A DNA stretch of 64,000 nt, taken from assembly GCF_014699005.1 (NCBI RefSeq), contig NZ_JACWZY010000008.1:1-64000 (forward strand), written 5' to 3'. Shown piece after piece: positions 16,258 through 24,995 of the stretch (the first letter of the stretch is position 1; every line of letters begins with the position of its first letter). Below the pieces are notes generated by a model. It saw nothing but the letters and a program-made list of their open reading frames with translations, was not told where the DNA came from and searched no databases. The position numbers and the translations under genes are program-made. This DNA comes from Spirosoma profusum (GTDB taxonomy: Bacteria > Bacteroidota > Bacteroidia > Cytophagales > Spirosomataceae).

Positions 16258-16668
16258 TTAATTCTCTTTTGGCGGCTTTATTTTTTTCGCTTTCACCTCC
16301 GTAGATGTCCCTTGCCTGACACTACTCGTATTATCGGTTTTCGTCGGAATGGGGTCACTGCTGACGGCTGGACTAGGAGAATTACTGGCCGCCCCTGCAT
16401 TCTGATCCAACGTAGTACCCGTTCCGACAGTTGGGTTTGTTTGGTTGTTACTGTTACGTGGCAACGAATTCTTAGGTGTACCTGTCGTTGTACTCGTGTT
16501 CGCGTCGCCCTCGGTCGTATTATACTGTTCCGCCGATTGCCCTGCTCCTGAACCTTTTGTTGTGGAAGCGGCTGTATTTCCGGCTTTCTGATTTGTGCTA
16601 CGTTGTTGAGCCTTTGCCGTACCAGCCATCAGTAGCAGTAGCGAGAATAGTCCAATTGCGTATTTCAT
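16258..16668 (-). CDS. Small exported Thr/Ser/Asn-rich protein
   Basis: 136 residues. A signal peptide ending near TAKAQQ (about 1-20) is followed by a low-complexity chain rich in Thr, Ser, Asn, Gly and Gln without predicted folded segments, ending in a basic KAKKIKPPKEN. Probably a disordered periplasmic or surface polypeptide; no domain was recognised. It is monocistronic, with its own hairpin terminator 22 bp downstream. Confidence 0.65.
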   Translation of the reverse strand: MKYAIGLFSLLLLMAGTAKAQQRSTNQKAGNTAASTTKGSGAGQSAEQYNTTEGDANTSTTTGTPKNSLPRNSNNQTNPTVGTGTTLDQNAGAASNSPSPAVSSDPIPTKTDNTSSVRQGTSTEVKAKKIKPPKEN

Positions 16669-16760
16669 AGCTGTTGAGTTTTATATGTTTTCATATATAA
16701 CTCGACTAAACCAGAGTAGTTTACCAGAAGGCTCCGATTTACGCTATTAACGCATTCCAG

Positions 16761-18359
16761 CTATTCGACTGCTACGTTAAATTCCGACGTAAGATGGAAC
16801 TGAATATCGGGGTTGTTTTGCTGATTCATACGTAGCATCCAGTCCGATTCGGCCAGAAAAACAGGATTTTTGTCTTTATCATAGCCAATCTGATTGCCTT
16901 TCAGGCGAATAAACTCGGCCAGTTTCACCGGATTGTCGGAGGTTATCCAGCAGGCTTTGGTGTAATTTAACGGTACCCAGCGGCACTTGGCTGCGTATTC
17001 GTTCTCCAATCGGTACTGAATCACTTCGAATTGAAGTTCGCCAACGGTTCCTACGATTTTCCGATTACCTAACTCAAGCGTAAATAACTGCGCTACGCCT
17101 TCGTCGGTCAACTGCTGAATACCTTTGTCCAGTTGCTTGGATTTCATCGGATCGAGGTTGATCAACTCCTTGAAAATTTCGGGCGAAAAACTCGGAATTC
17201 CCTGAAATTGCAGATCTTCTCCTTCTGTCAACGTATCACCAATTTTGAACGTACCGGTATCGTAAAGACCTACTACGTCGCCCGGAAACCCTTCTTCCAC
17301 TACGCTCTTGCTATCAGCCATGAAACTGAACGGACTGGCAAATCGAACGTTTTTATCCAGACGCGTGTGGTGGTAAAACTTGTTACGTTCAAAAACTCCC
17401 GAACAGATGCGTAGGAACGCAATACGGTCGCGGTGGCGCGGGTCGAGGTTTGCGTGGATTTTGAAGACAAAGCCACTGAAATTTTTCTCGTCGGGCAGGA
17501 CTTCCCGTTTGTCTGTCGGTCGCGCAATCGGCTCCGGCGAAATACCACAGAAACCCTCGAGTAATTCTTTCACCCCAAAATTGTTCACCGCCGACCCGAA
17601 GAATACCGGAGCCAGTTTTCCATCCAGATACGCCTGCCGATCAAACGTATCGTAGACGCCATCAATCAATTCAACATCTTCCCGAAGCTGAGCCGCGTCA
17701 CGTTCACCAACCTTTTGATCAAGTAGAGAGTCAGCTAGCTCAATAGGTAGTACGTCGTCTTCAACTTTGGTTTTATTGACTTTAAAGAAATATAATTTTT
17801 TCTCGATGAGGCTATAAACACCCTTAAAGTCAGAACCCATATTGACCGGCCATGTCATAGGCCGAACGCGGATACTGAGTTTTTCTTCCAGCTCGTCAAG
17901 CAGATCGAACGGGTTACGTCCTTCTCGGTCGAGTTTGTTGATGAAAATAATCACCGGCGTATCGCGCATCCGGCAAACTTCCATCAGGCGTTCGGTCTGT
18001 TCCTCAACGCCTTTCACGCAGTCGATCACCAGAATGACACTGTCAACAGCTGTAAGCGTACGATACGTATCTTCCGCAAAATCTTTGTGGCCGGGCGTAT
18101 CAAGAATATTAATTTTCAAATTGTCGTACTCAAACGTCATCACCGACGTAGCGACAGAAATCCCGCGTTGCTTCTCGATTTCCATGAAATCGGACGTAGC
18201 GGTTTTCTTGATTTTATTGGACTTAACAGCACCCGCCGTTTGAATAGCTCCCCCAAACAGCAGCAATTTTTCGGTGAGTGTGGTTTTCCCGGCATCCGGG
18301 TGGCTAATGATGGCGAACGTCCGCCGACGAGCGGTCTCTGCCTGTATATTCGTTTGCAT
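16761..18359 (-). CDS. prfC: Peptide chain release factor 3
   Basis: Translational GTPase that removes RF1/RF2 from the ribosome after termination. From ATG 18359 the protein is 532 residues, the usual length. The G1 loop SHPDAGKTT is at 19-27, G2 is in [11 protein letters not shown]3 is DTPGHKDF and G4 is NKLDR. The C-terminal domain ([21 protein letters not shown]) is typical of RF3 rather than of EF-G. The in-frame extension to 18428 runs into the stuttering hairpin 18386-18450 and is rejected. Confidence 0.96.
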   Translation of the reverse strand: MQTNIQAETARRRTFAIISHPDAGKTTLTEKLLLFGGAIQTAGAVKSNKIKKTATSDFMEIEKQRGISVATSVMTFEYDNLKINILDTPGHKDFAEDTYRTLTAVDSVILVIDCVKGVEEQTERLMEVCRMRDTPVIIFINKLDREGRNPFDLLDELEEKLSIRVRPMTWPVNMGSDFKGVYSLIEKKLYFFKVNKTKVEDDVLPIELADSLLDQKVGERDAAQLREDVELIDGVYDTFDRQAYLDGKLAPVFFGSAVNNFGVKELLEGFCGISPEPIARPTDKREVLPDEKNFSGFVFKIHANLDPRHRDRIAFLRICSGVFERNKFYHHTRLDKNVRFASPFSFMADSKSVVEEGFPGDVVGLYDTGTFKIGDTLTEGEDLQFQGIPSFSPEIFKELINLDPMKSKQLDKGIQQLTDEGVAQLFTLELGNRKIVGTVGELQFEVIQYRLENEYAAKCRWVPLNYTKACWITSDNPVKLAEFIRLKGNQIGYDKDKNPVFLAESDWMLRMNQQNNPDIQFHLTSEFNVAVE

Positions 18360-18385
18360 TATTCTCAGAATCAGAATACAAATAT

Positions 18386-18450
18386 AGTGATAAGTGATGA
18401 ACGATGAGTGACGAGTTTGCTGACGCACTCATCCTTCATCACTTATCACT
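18386..18450. repeat. 25-bp inverted repeat of stuttering words
   Basis: 18386-18410 and 18426-18450 are complementary with a single mismatch and a 15-nt loop. The words GATAAGTGATGA and GAGTTTGCTGAC are shared with the hairpin at 106-190. The right arm abuts the stop of the DUF423 gene exactly. Confidence 0.8.
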
Positions 18451-18828
18451 CTACAAAAATGCCCACATCAGCAGCGCCCAGCCAGCAATCATAGCCAGAC
18501 CACCAATGGGTGTGATTGCGCCCAACCACGTAACGCCCGTGAAACAGAGGACGTAGAGCGAACCTGAAAAAATAAGGACACCACCCAGAAATGAATAACC
18601 AGCCCAGCCAAGCAGTTTAACGATTGTAGGATTACTACCAAACAGGTTCATCAACACGCCCACCAGCACCAGTGCCAGCGCGTGGTAAAATTGATATTTC
18701 ACAGCCGTTTCGAACGTATCGGTACGTCCTGATGCCTCAAGCATGGTACGTAGCGCGTGGGCCCCAAAAGCACCCAGTGCTACGCCTAATAATCCTAATA
18801 TGGCCCCTGATTGAATAAAGAATTTCAT
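18451..18828 (-). CDS. DUF423 family membrane protein
   Basis: 125 residues from ATG 18828 (MKFFIQSGAILGLLGVALGAFGAHAL). Four hydrophobic segments with the family hallmarks GAFGAHAL, AVKYQFYHALAL, LGWAGYSFLGGVLIFSGSLY and ITPIGGLAMIAGWALL. DUF423/YgdD proteins are small inner-membrane proteins of unknown role. A frame extending to 18933 overlaps the YggS gene and is rejected. It lies 25 bp downstream of yggS on the same strand. Confidence 0.9.
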   Translation of the reverse strand: MKFFIQSGAILGLLGVALGAFGAHALRTMLEASGRTDTFETAVKYQFYHALALVLVGVLMNLFGSNPTIVKLLGWAGYSFLGGVLIFSGSLYVLCFTGVTWLGAITPIGGLAMIAGWALLMWAFL

Positions 18829-18853
18829 AGTTTTGAATTGAGATTGAACCGTT

Positions 18854-19519
18854 TCATAAACGATTCCCAAAAATAGCGCTCCCGACCCGAACCATCGTAC
18901 TACCTTCAGCAACGGCAATTGGATAATCGCCACTCATGCCCATCGACAACTCTTGAAATGCTACGTTCGGCTGCTGACGAGTAGCCAGTTTGTCGTACAA
19001 TTGTTTCAGTCCGTGAAACTCCCGACGAATCTGTTCTTCATCGGACGTATTGGTGGCCAGTCCCATCAGTCCAATGACACGGATGTTAGGTAGTGAGTTC
19101 TCTTTCAACGTATCGAGGAGAGCTTCGGCTTCTTCTGGCGACAGTCCGAATTTCGTTTCTTCGTCGGCAATGTAGATTTGGAGCAGGCAGTCGATTATTC
19201 GATTGTTTTTGGCGGCCTGTTTGTTGATTTCCTGCAACAGTTTCAAGCTATCGACCGATTGAATCAGGGATACAAACGGAGCGATGTATTTAACCTTATT
19301 CGTCTGTAAATGACCGATTAAATGCCATTCTGCGTCGTCGGGAAGTTGTGGCTGTTTCTCAACCATTTCCTGCACTTTGTTCTCGCCAAATCGCCGACAA
19401 CCCGCGTCGTATGCTTCCTGAATCAGGCTGACCGGCTTGGTTTTGGTGACGGCAATCAACTTCGCTTTACCTTCCAGCGAGTTCTCAATCTGGCGTATGG
19501 CGTCAGCAATCATAGTCAT
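18854..19519 (-). CDS. YggS/PROSC family PLP-binding protein
   Basis: 221 residues from ATG 19519. An alanine-racemase-like TIM barrel that binds pyridoxal phosphate and maintains vitamin B6 and amino-acid balance. The PLP lysine is in AVTKTKPV (about residue 26). Other hallmarks are RFGENKVQE, WHLIGHLQTNK, IGLMGLAT and LSMGMSGDYPIAVAEGSTMVRVGSAIFG. The 43-residue upstream extension has no family match, and the -7 box at 19560-19567 lies inside it, supporting the shorter form. Confidence 0.93.
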   Translation of the reverse strand: MTMIADAIRQIENSLEGKAKLIAVTKTKPVSLIQEAYDAGCRRFGENKVQEMVEKQPQLPDDAEWHLIGHLQTNKVKYIAPFVSLIQSVDSLKLLQEINKQAAKNNRIIDCLLQIYIADEETKFGLSPEEAEALLDTLKENSLPNIRVIGLMGLATNTSDEEQIRREFHGLKQLYDKLATRQQPNVAFQELSMGMSGDYPIAVAEGSTMVRVGSAIFGNRL

Positions 19520-19559
19520 TGGCGGAGTATCTTTATCGTAATAGCGTATTATTATTGCG

Positions 19560-19567
19560 CAAAGATA
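19560..19567 (-). promoter_or_regulatory. Bacteroidota-type -7 box for yggS
   Basis: On the minus strand the bases read TATCTTTG, matching TAnnTTTG, about 40 bp upstream of the yggS ATG. I saw no good TTTG at the -33 position, so the call is moderate. Confidence 0.45.
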
Positions 19568-19700
19568 CGGTTGCGCACTTCGTTGAAACACGTAGTTTTT
19601 TATCAGAATTTGCGTTAAATAATCCCAACAACACAATATTTCACCCAAAGCTTTGGTTCTGGTAACAATGTCAACCTAAGCCATACGCATAGAAAAATCG

Positions 19701-20642
19701 ATGGAACCTAGACCTCAACCCAGCAATAACAGTCGTAACTATTTACTGGCGGCTTTACTGATTCTAGCGGCTCTGAACCTCTTATTGATCTATTTTTATT
19801 ATCAGGAACGGCAGGATAACAAAAGCAAGGATGCCACTATTGCAGCCAAAACTGAAGAAGTTTTAGTAGCAAAAACAAAGCTGGATTCCATTTCGGCGCA
19901 GTTAGACGCTAAAATTGCCGAAATTCAGAAACTGGGCGGTAGCGTCGATTCGTTGATGAAAGTAAAAGCGCAACTGGAGACGGATAAGCGTGAATTACGT
20001 AACGTAACAACCTTCGACAGCAAAAAGTACGATCAGAAAATTCGGAATTATCAGAACCTTCTGGCGCAGAAAGATCAGGAAATTGCTCGTTTAAAAGAAG
20101 AGAACGGCGTGCTGGCATCACAAAACGAAGCGCTAACACAGGAGAATTCGGGACTAAAGGCGGAAAAACAGTCGCTTAGTGACTCGGTAGCGTCTGTAAC
20201 AACCCAAAATCAGGAGTTAGCTGAAAAAGTGACGATTGCAGCCGCACTGCATGCCGAAAACATCGTTGTCAACGCACTCAATGCCCGTGGCAAAGAAACC
20301 GACGGCGGTACCTACAAAGCCAAACGTATCGACAAGCTACGCATATCAGTTCGTCTGGCGCCCAACGGATTAGCCAAACAGGAAGAAAAGCAGATGTATC
20401 TCCGTATTCTCGACCCCAACGGAGCCACAATTGCTGATATGGCAACTGGCTCAGGAGAATTTACCTACGGTGGGCAGGGTATGATTTACACGGCTACACA
20501 ACGTTTCAACTTCGATAATAGCCGTCAGCAGGTCGATTTCATTTTTGGCCGGGGTGGGCAACGCTTCAACGAAGGGCGACACGTAGTAGAAATCTACTGC
20601 GAGGGCTTCCGAATCGGCGAGGGGGAGTTTACGGTTAAGTAG
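19701..20642 (+). CDS. Membrane-anchored coiled-coil protein
   Basis: 313 residues. A short polar head is followed by one transmembrane segment (LLAALLILAALNLLLIYFYY, about 15-34). A long coiled coil spans about 38-175 with repeated heptads rich in K, E, Q and L and the NQ/EN pattern of leucine zippers. A compact C-terminal beta-rich domain (about 200-313) includes RISVRLAPNGLAKQEEKQMYLRILDPNG and ends GEFTVK. It probably spans the periplasm from an inner-membrane anchor. I know this type as a conserved hypothetical of Bacteroidota without assigned function. It lies upstream of the ribosomal operon, which has its own promoter. Confidence 0.75.
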   Translation: MEPRPQPSNNSRNYLLAALLILAALNLLLIYFYYQERQDNKSKDATIAAKTEEVLVAKTKLDSISAQLDAKIAEIQKLGGSVDSLMKVKAQLETDKRELRNVTTFDSKKYDQKIRNYQNLLAQKDQEIARLKEENGVLASQNEALTQENSGLKAEKQSLSDSVASVTTQNQELAEKVTIAAALHAENIVVNALNARGKETDGGTYKAKRIDKLRISVRLAPNGLAKQEEKQMYLRILDPNGATIADMATGSGEFTYGGQGMIYTATQRFNFDNSRQQVDFIFGRGGQRFNEGRHVVEIYCEGFRIGEGEFTVK

Positions 20643-20704
20643 CTGGAATTGCAAGAAGTAGGGATTGTAGGGTAAAACTTTTTACATCCTTGCCATCCCT
20701 GCTC

Positions 20705-20735
20705 TTTGCAATCCCTGCTTTTTTTCGTACCTTTG
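20705..20735 (+). promoter_or_regulatory. Promoter of rpsF-rpsR-rplI
   Basis: TTTG at 20705-20708 (-33) and TACCTTTG at 20728-20735 (-7, TAnnTTTG) are separated by 19 bp, the arrangement described for the Bacteroidota housekeeping sigma factor. Start of rpsF follows 28 bp later. Confidence 0.75.
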
Positions 20736-20763
20736 CGCCCTCATTTCAAACAATTCTATAATA

Positions 20764-21126
20764 ATGGTTTCGAATAACTACGAAACGGTGTTCATTTTAA
20801 CTCCCGTTTTATCTGATGCTCAGATGAAGGACACCGTTGACAAGTTTCGGAAAGTGCTCACCGACAACGGTGCCGAGCTTGTTCATGAAGATAATATGGG
20901 TCTGCGCAAGCTGGCCTATCCGATCCAGCACAAGAACACGGGTTACTATCAACTCTTCGAGTTTAAGGCTCCCGGTACGATCATCGATAAACTCAACACG
21001 GAGTATCTCCGCGATGAGCGCATCATTCGTCACCTGACCATCTCGCTCGACAAGCACGCGCAGGCATACAACGAGAAGAAACGGAATGGACAAGTAGGTA
21101 AGAAAAAACAAACCGAAAACGCCTGA
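20764..21126 (+). CDS. rpsF: 30S ribosomal protein S6
   Basis: 120 residues. Begins [25 protein letters not shown] and includes [22 protein letters not shown] and [11 protein letters not shown], all typical of S6. The basic tail ([18 protein letters not shown]) is normal in this phylum. First gene of the conserved rpsF-rpsR-rplI operon. Confidence 0.97.
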   Translation: MVSNNYETVFILTPVLSDAQMKDTVDKFRKVLTDNGAELVHEDNMGLRKLAYPIQHKNTGYYQLFEFKAPGTIIDKLNTEYLRDERIIRHLTISLDKHAQAYNEKKRNGQVGKKKQTENA

Positions 21127-21141
21127 TAGACCCTGTCAACC

Positions 21142-21393
21142 ATGAGCTTACAAAACGAATCTGTCTCGAAAACCGAGAACCGCAAAAAATACGACCGGTT
21201 TAATAAAGCCGGTATCAAATACATCGACTACAAAGACGGTAACTTCCTGTTGAAGTTACTGAACGAACAGGGTAAAATCCTACCCCGTCGTCTCACCGGC
21301 ACAACTCTGAAAAACCAGCGCAAAGTGGCCCAGGCTGTCAAACGCGCTCGTCATTTGGCCATCCTGCCTTACGTAGGCGATTCTCTGAAATAA
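21142..21393 (+). CDS. rpsR: 30S ribosomal protein S18
   Basis: 83 residues. The core [29 protein letters not shown] followed by [24 protein letters not shown] is diagnostic of S18, the binding partner of S6 on the small subunit platform. It follows rpsF by 15 bp. Confidence 0.97.
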   Translation: MSLQNESVSKTENRKKYDRFNKAGIKYIDYKDGNFLLKLLNEQGKILPRRLTGTTLKNQRKVAQAVKRARHLAILPYVGDSLK

Positions 21394-21396
21394 ATT

Positions 21397-21476
21397 AGTC
21401 GACAGTCGTCAGTCATTAGTTGATAGTAATATACTTCGACTAAGAACTAACGACTAATGACTAGTGACTAACGACT
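21397..21476. repeat. Stuttering-word hairpin inside the ribosomal operon
   Basis: Left words AGTCGACAGTCGTCAGTCATTAG (21397-21420) face right words CTAACGACTAATGACTAGTGACTAACGACT (21446-21475) as an imperfect inverted repeat, followed by TTTTT. It lies between rpsR and rplI and could attenuate transcription or process the message, so rplI level may differ from rpsF-rpsR. Bases 21394-21486 hold no gene. Confidence 0.6.
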
Positions 21477-21486
21477 TTTTCAAAAA

Positions 21487-21930
21487 ATGGATATCATTTT
21501 AAAAACCGATATTGCCGGCCTGGGCTATAAGAACGACACCGTTACGGTGAAGCCTGGTTACGGTCGCAACTACCTGATTCCTCAGGGGTATGCAATGATG
21601 GCAACCGATTCGAACAAGAAAATCGTTGCCGAAAATATTCGTCAGGCGGCACACAAAGCCGAAAAACTGAAGAACGACGCGCAGGCGTTGGCCGATGGCA
21701 TTGGCGACATCACGTTGACTATTCCGGCAAAAGCGGGCGACAGCGGCAAAATCTTCGGTCGTGTTACAAATACGCAGGTGGCTGAAGCCCTTCGCGAGAA
21801 AGGTTTCGACATCGACCGGAAGAAAATCAGTGTTGAAGACGTAAAAACGTTGGGCAACTACGAAGCAGCGCTGGATTTACACAAAGATGTAAAACACAAA
21901 GTGAAGTTCGAAGTCGTTTCGGCAGAATAA
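21487..21930 (+). CDS. rplI: 50S ribosomal protein L9
   Basis: 147 residues, typical length. Starts MDIILKTDIAGLGYKNDTVTVKPGYGRNYLIPQGYA, the N-terminal rRNA-binding domain. The long connecting helix and the C-terminal domain (GKIFGRVTNTQVAEALREKGFDIDRKKI) are complete. Last gene of the operon, with a terminator 20 bp after the stop. Confidence 0.97.
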   Translation: MDIILKTDIAGLGYKNDTVTVKPGYGRNYLIPQGYAMMATDSNKKIVAENIRQAAHKAEKLKNDAQALADGIGDITLTIPAKAGDSGKIFGRVTNTQVAEALREKGFDIDRKKISVEDVKTLGNYEAALDLHKDVKHKVKFEVVSAE

Positions 21931-21950
21931 TTTCCGATCTGATTGACCCA

Positions 21951-21993
21951 AAACCGACTGGTACGTCTTAAGGCGAAACCAGTCGGTTTTTTG
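21951..21993 (+). terminator. Rho-independent terminator of the rpsF operon
   Basis: AAACCGACTGG (21951-21961) and CCAGTCGGTTT (21979-21989) form an 11-bp stem followed by a T-run. Confidence 0.88.
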
Positions 21994-21994
21994 T

Positions 21995-22002
21995 TATATT
22001 TG
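21995..22002 (+). promoter_or_regulatory. Candidate -7 box for the Uma2 gene
   Basis: TATATTTG matches TAnnTTTG, 18 bp before the ATG at 22021. There is no clear TTTG at -33, and the bases overlap the terminator tail, so this is tentative. Confidence 0.4.
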
Positions 22003-22020
22003 ATTAAACAAATTGCGCTG

Positions 22021-22683
22021 ATGGCACTCGATTTAGACCAATTGCTGGATGCTCCCAATTTGAAACTGTTGATGCAGCAGACAGAAGTTGCGTTACGTGA
22101 CGAAGCCCGACAACGACAGCAGTTTTACGATTGGGTAAATGAAGACCACAAAGCCGAATTCATCAACGGAGCTATTGTGATGCACTCGCCTGTTAAGGAA
22201 CGACATTGGGTAGCCGTTGGCAATCTTTACACTTTACTCAGAGCCTACGCCATTAAACACAAGTTAGGGCGTGTTGCTTCAGAAAAAGCAATGGTTTCGC
22301 TGACACGTAACGATTACGAACCTGATATCTGTTTCTGGAATAGCGAGCGTTCAGCAGCTTTCGAGAGTGAAACCATGCAGTTTCCCGCTTCCGATTTAGC
22401 AGTTGAAGTTTTATCGCGAAGTACCGAGAAAATCGATCGGGGAATTAAATACGATGATTATGCTGCCCACGGCGTACAGGAATATTGGATTGTCGACACC
22501 CGAAAACAACTTGTGGAGCAATATAAACTTGATACCGACTTCCAGACATTTGCGCTAGAAAATACCGGTAAAATTGGCCAGGAAATCGCATCAGACGTAG
22601 TGAAAGGTTTTCGCATTTCGGTAGCTTCCATCTTCGACGAAAGCCTATGTAACGAAGCCTTAATTTCAATTCTTAACCATTGA
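22021..22683 (+). CDS. Uma2-family putative restriction-like endonuclease
   Basis: 220 residues from ATG 22021. The PD-(D/E)xK-type core of the Uma2 (DUF820) family is visible: AEFINGAIVMHSPVKERHW, then YEPDICF (catalytic Asp), LAVEVLSRST (Glu) and KYDDYAAHGVQEYWIVD (Lys and the terminal strand). Such genes are abundant in cyanobacteria and Bacteroidota, are often mobile, and have no proven target. The 26-residue upstream extension is noise from the rplI terminator region. It has its own downstream hairpin terminator. Confidence 0.88.
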   Translation: MALDLDQLLDAPNLKLLMQQTEVALRDEARQRQQFYDWVNEDHKAEFINGAIVMHSPVKERHWVAVGNLYTLLRAYAIKHKLGRVASEKAMVSLTRNDYEPDICFWNSERSAAFESETMQFPASDLAVEVLSRSTEKIDRGIKYDDYAAHGVQEYWIVDTRKQLVEQYKLDTDFQTFALENTGKIGQEIASDVVKGFRISVASIFDESLCNEALISILNH

Positions 22684-22713
22684 TTTTCAGCCGAATACAT
22701 AACCATTATTTTT

Positions 22714-22746
22714 CAAAAAAACGGACCTAAATGGGCCGTTTTTTTG
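22714..22746 (+). terminator. Terminator of the Uma2 gene
   Basis: AAAACGGACC and GGGCCGTTTT pair with one mismatch around a TAAAT loop, with A-run before and T-run after. Confidence 0.75.
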
Positions 22747-22756
22747 TTACTAAGGT

Positions 22757-23755
22757 ATGCTGTTTCATACCGAATTTTCGCCCGAACCACTACCCTATCG
22801 CATCGGCTTAAACAGCCGGATTGTGACCATTGGCTCCTGCTTTGCCGATGTGATGGGGCACCGGCTCACCGACCATAAATTGAACGTACTGAATAATCCA
22901 TTCGGCACAATTTTCAACCCAGTTTCCATTGTTAAGCTTCTGACAATGGCGCTTCAGAATGGCACGCCGGATGAAAATCACTACGTCGAACGTAATGACG
23001 TTTGGTTTCACTACGACTTTCATTCTTCTCTATGGGCCAACAGCCGCGACGAGCTTCGTAGCATACTCACCAACCGCCTGGCCGCAGCAGCTGAAGCGAT
23101 ACGTAACGCCGATTTTCTCCTTCTGACGCTTGGATCGGCAGTGGTTTACCGGCATATCGAAACAGGCAAAGTAGTGGCCAACTGCCATAAGATGCCGGGC
23201 TCACTTTTTGAAAAATACCTTTATCAGATCGACCACCTCCAAGACGAGTTGAATCGGCTGTTGAAAACGCTCCATAAGGTCAATCCACGTTTGAAAGTTT
23301 TGTTAACCGTCAGTCCTGTACGTCATACTCGTGATACGTTGCCTCTCAACAGCGTGAGCAAGTCGACGCTACGTGTTATTACGCACGAATTAACCGTCTG
23401 GAACGACTGGGTGACGTATTTCCCGGCCTATGAACTAATGATGGACGACCTGCGCGATTACCGTTTCTATGAAGCCGACTTGATTCATCCGAACGCACAG
23501 GCGCAGGATTATATTTTTGAAAAGTTTGCCGAAAGTGCCTTTGATACTGAACTTCGCCAATTCGTTGATGAGTGGGCACAGATACGTAAATCGCTTGCTC
23601 ATCGACCGCTTTATGGAGATTCAAGCTCTGCCCATCAGCAGTTTTTAACAAAATTGCTGACTCAATTAGAAGCACTCTCGAAACGAATCGATGTTACGTC
23701 GGAACTGGCAATGGTGCGGGGACGTTTAGAAAAATGTATAATGGACAATGCATAA
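22757..23755 (+). CDS. GSCFA-domain protein (GDSL/SGNH-like)
   Basis: 332 residues. The naming motif IGSCFAD lies at 25-31, with the block-2 motif NPFGTIFNP and the later TVSPVRHTRD and YFPAYELMMDDLRDYRFYEADLIHPN, a Ser/Asp/His arrangement typical of the SGNH hydrolase fold (nucleophile Ser27 or Cys28 region; His in LIHPN). No signal peptide, so cytoplasmic. The function of GSCFA proteins is unknown. The last residues (CIMDNA) are encoded by the word-repeat hairpin that follows, so the ancestral C-terminus may have been replaced. It lies 69 bp upstream of mrp on the same strand. Confidence 0.85.
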   Translation: MLFHTEFSPEPLPYRIGLNSRIVTIGSCFADVMGHRLTDHKLNVLNNPFGTIFNPVSIVKLLTMALQNGTPDENHYVERNDVWFHYDFHSSLWANSRDELRSILTNRLAAAAEAIRNADFLLLTLGSAVVYRHIETGKVVANCHKMPGSLFEKYLYQIDHLQDELNRLLKTLHKVNPRLKVLLTVSPVRHTRDTLPLNSVSKSTLRVITHELTVWNDWVTYFPAYELMMDDLRDYRFYEADLIHPNAQAQDYIFEKFAESAFDTELRQFVDEWAQIRKSLAHRPLYGDSSSAHQQFLTKLLTQLEALSKRIDVTSELAMVRGRLEKCIMDNA

Positions 23756-23824
23756 TGAGTAGTGGCGTTTATGCCATCATTTTGCTACGTTATGCATTAT
23801 ACATTATTCATTATACATTATTCA
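23733..23824. repeat. Stuttering-word hairpin between GSCFA gene and mrp
   Basis: Left words AATGTATAATGGACAATGCA and right words TATGCATTATACATTATTCA, followed by another TTATACATTA, form an imperfect inverted repeat made of the unit AATGcATAATG. It overlaps the last 23 coding bases of the GSCFA gene and ends directly at the mrp start, giving mrp a spurious 21-residue extension. Confidence 0.65.
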
Positions 23825-24928
23825 ATGTCAGATTACCGATTATCCCAGGAGGCAGTTTTGCGGGCGCTCAGTACCGTTGAAGAACCCGATTTAAAGCGCG
23901 ACATCGTATCGCTCAACATGGTTAAGGACGTAACGCTCGGCATTGGTTCCGTGCGGTTTACAGTCGTGTTGACAACGCCAGCCTGCCCATTGAAAGAAGT
24001 GATTCGAAAGCGCTGTGAAGACGCGATTCATACGCATATCGGTGCTGATATTCAGGTTACCGTCGATATGACATCAGATGTTACGTCTACCCGAAACAAT
24101 GCACCTTTGTTGCCGGGCGTCAAGAATATCATTGCCGTATCATCTGGGAAAGGGGGCGTTGGGAAATCGACAATAACGGCTAATCTCGCGATTGCGCTTC
24201 ATAAATCCGGCGCGAAAGTGGGAATCATCGACGCCGATATTTACGGGCCTTCTATGCCAACGATGTTCGGTGCCGAAAATATCCAGCCACGTATTTTTCA
24301 GGAAAACGGGCAAACAAAAATGGAGCCTATCCAGCAGTTTGGCATTAAAATGCTGTCGATGGGTCTGTTGATTGCGCCAAATCAGGCGGTTATCTGGCGC
24401 GGCACGATGGCTGGCCGGGCTTTGCAGCAATTCTTCTCCGACGCTGATTGGGGAGAACTCGATTATCTTCTCATCGATATGCCACCGGGAACGGGTGACA
24501 TTCACCTGACTCTCGTGCAGACGGTGCCGGTTACGGGAGCCATCATCGTAACAACACCCCAAAAAGTGGCGCTGGCTGATGCAGTCAAAGGGCTAGCCAT
24601 GTTCCGGCAACCGCAAATCAACGTACCGGTATTGGGCGTGATTGAGAATATGTCTTACTTCACCCCTGCCGAACTACCTGACCATCAATATTATATCTTT
24701 GGAAAGGGCGGTGGTCAGCAATTAGCCAGCCAGTTCGACGTACCGTTGCTGGGCCAGATTCCGCTGGTACAGGGAATTCGTGAAGCGGGTGACGAAGGGC
24801 GACCAGCCATCAGCGTGGGCGAACCTGTTGCCTCCGAAGCATTCCGCTCGGCTGCCGAAGCCCTGGCGCAGCAAGTAGCAATACGTAATGCTACGTTAGA
24901 CCGTACAGCGCGGGTTCAGGTTGCTTAA
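23825..24928 (+). CDS. mrp: Mrp/NBP35-type iron-sulfur carrier ATPase
   Basis: 367 residues from ATG 23825. A MIP18-like FeS assembly domain spans residues 1-85 (TPACPLKEVI carries the conserved Cys). It is followed by the ParA-type P-loop AVSSGKGGVGKST at 104-116, the DADIYGPSMP switch and LDYLLIDMPPGTGD. The protein carries 4Fe-4S clusters to apoproteins. The CxxC usually found near the C-terminus of Mrp is absent here; the matching region reads ENMSYFTPAELPDHQYYIFG, a form I recall from other Bacteroidota. Confidence 0.92.
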   Translation: MSDYRLSQEAVLRALSTVEEPDLKRDIVSLNMVKDVTLGIGSVRFTVVLTTPACPLKEVIRKRCEDAIHTHIGADIQVTVDMTSDVTSTRNNAPLLPGVKNIIAVSSGKGGVGKSTITANLAIALHKSGAKVGIIDADIYGPSMPTMFGAENIQPRIFQENGQTKMEPIQQFGIKMLSMGLLIAPNQAVIWRGTMAGRALQQFFSDADWGELDYLLIDMPPGTGDIHLTLVQTVPVTGAIIVTTPQKVALADAVKGLAMFRQPQINVPVLGVIENMSYFTPAELPDHQYYIFGKGGGQQLASQFDVPLLGQIPLVQGIREAGDEGRPAISVGEPVASEAFRSAAEALAQQVAIRNATLDRTARVQVA

Positions 24929-24995
24929 ATAATACAGAAAATACCTGCAATGGATAAATCAACGTATTGCTGCCGCTAAGGGCTTCTGTCTACTT

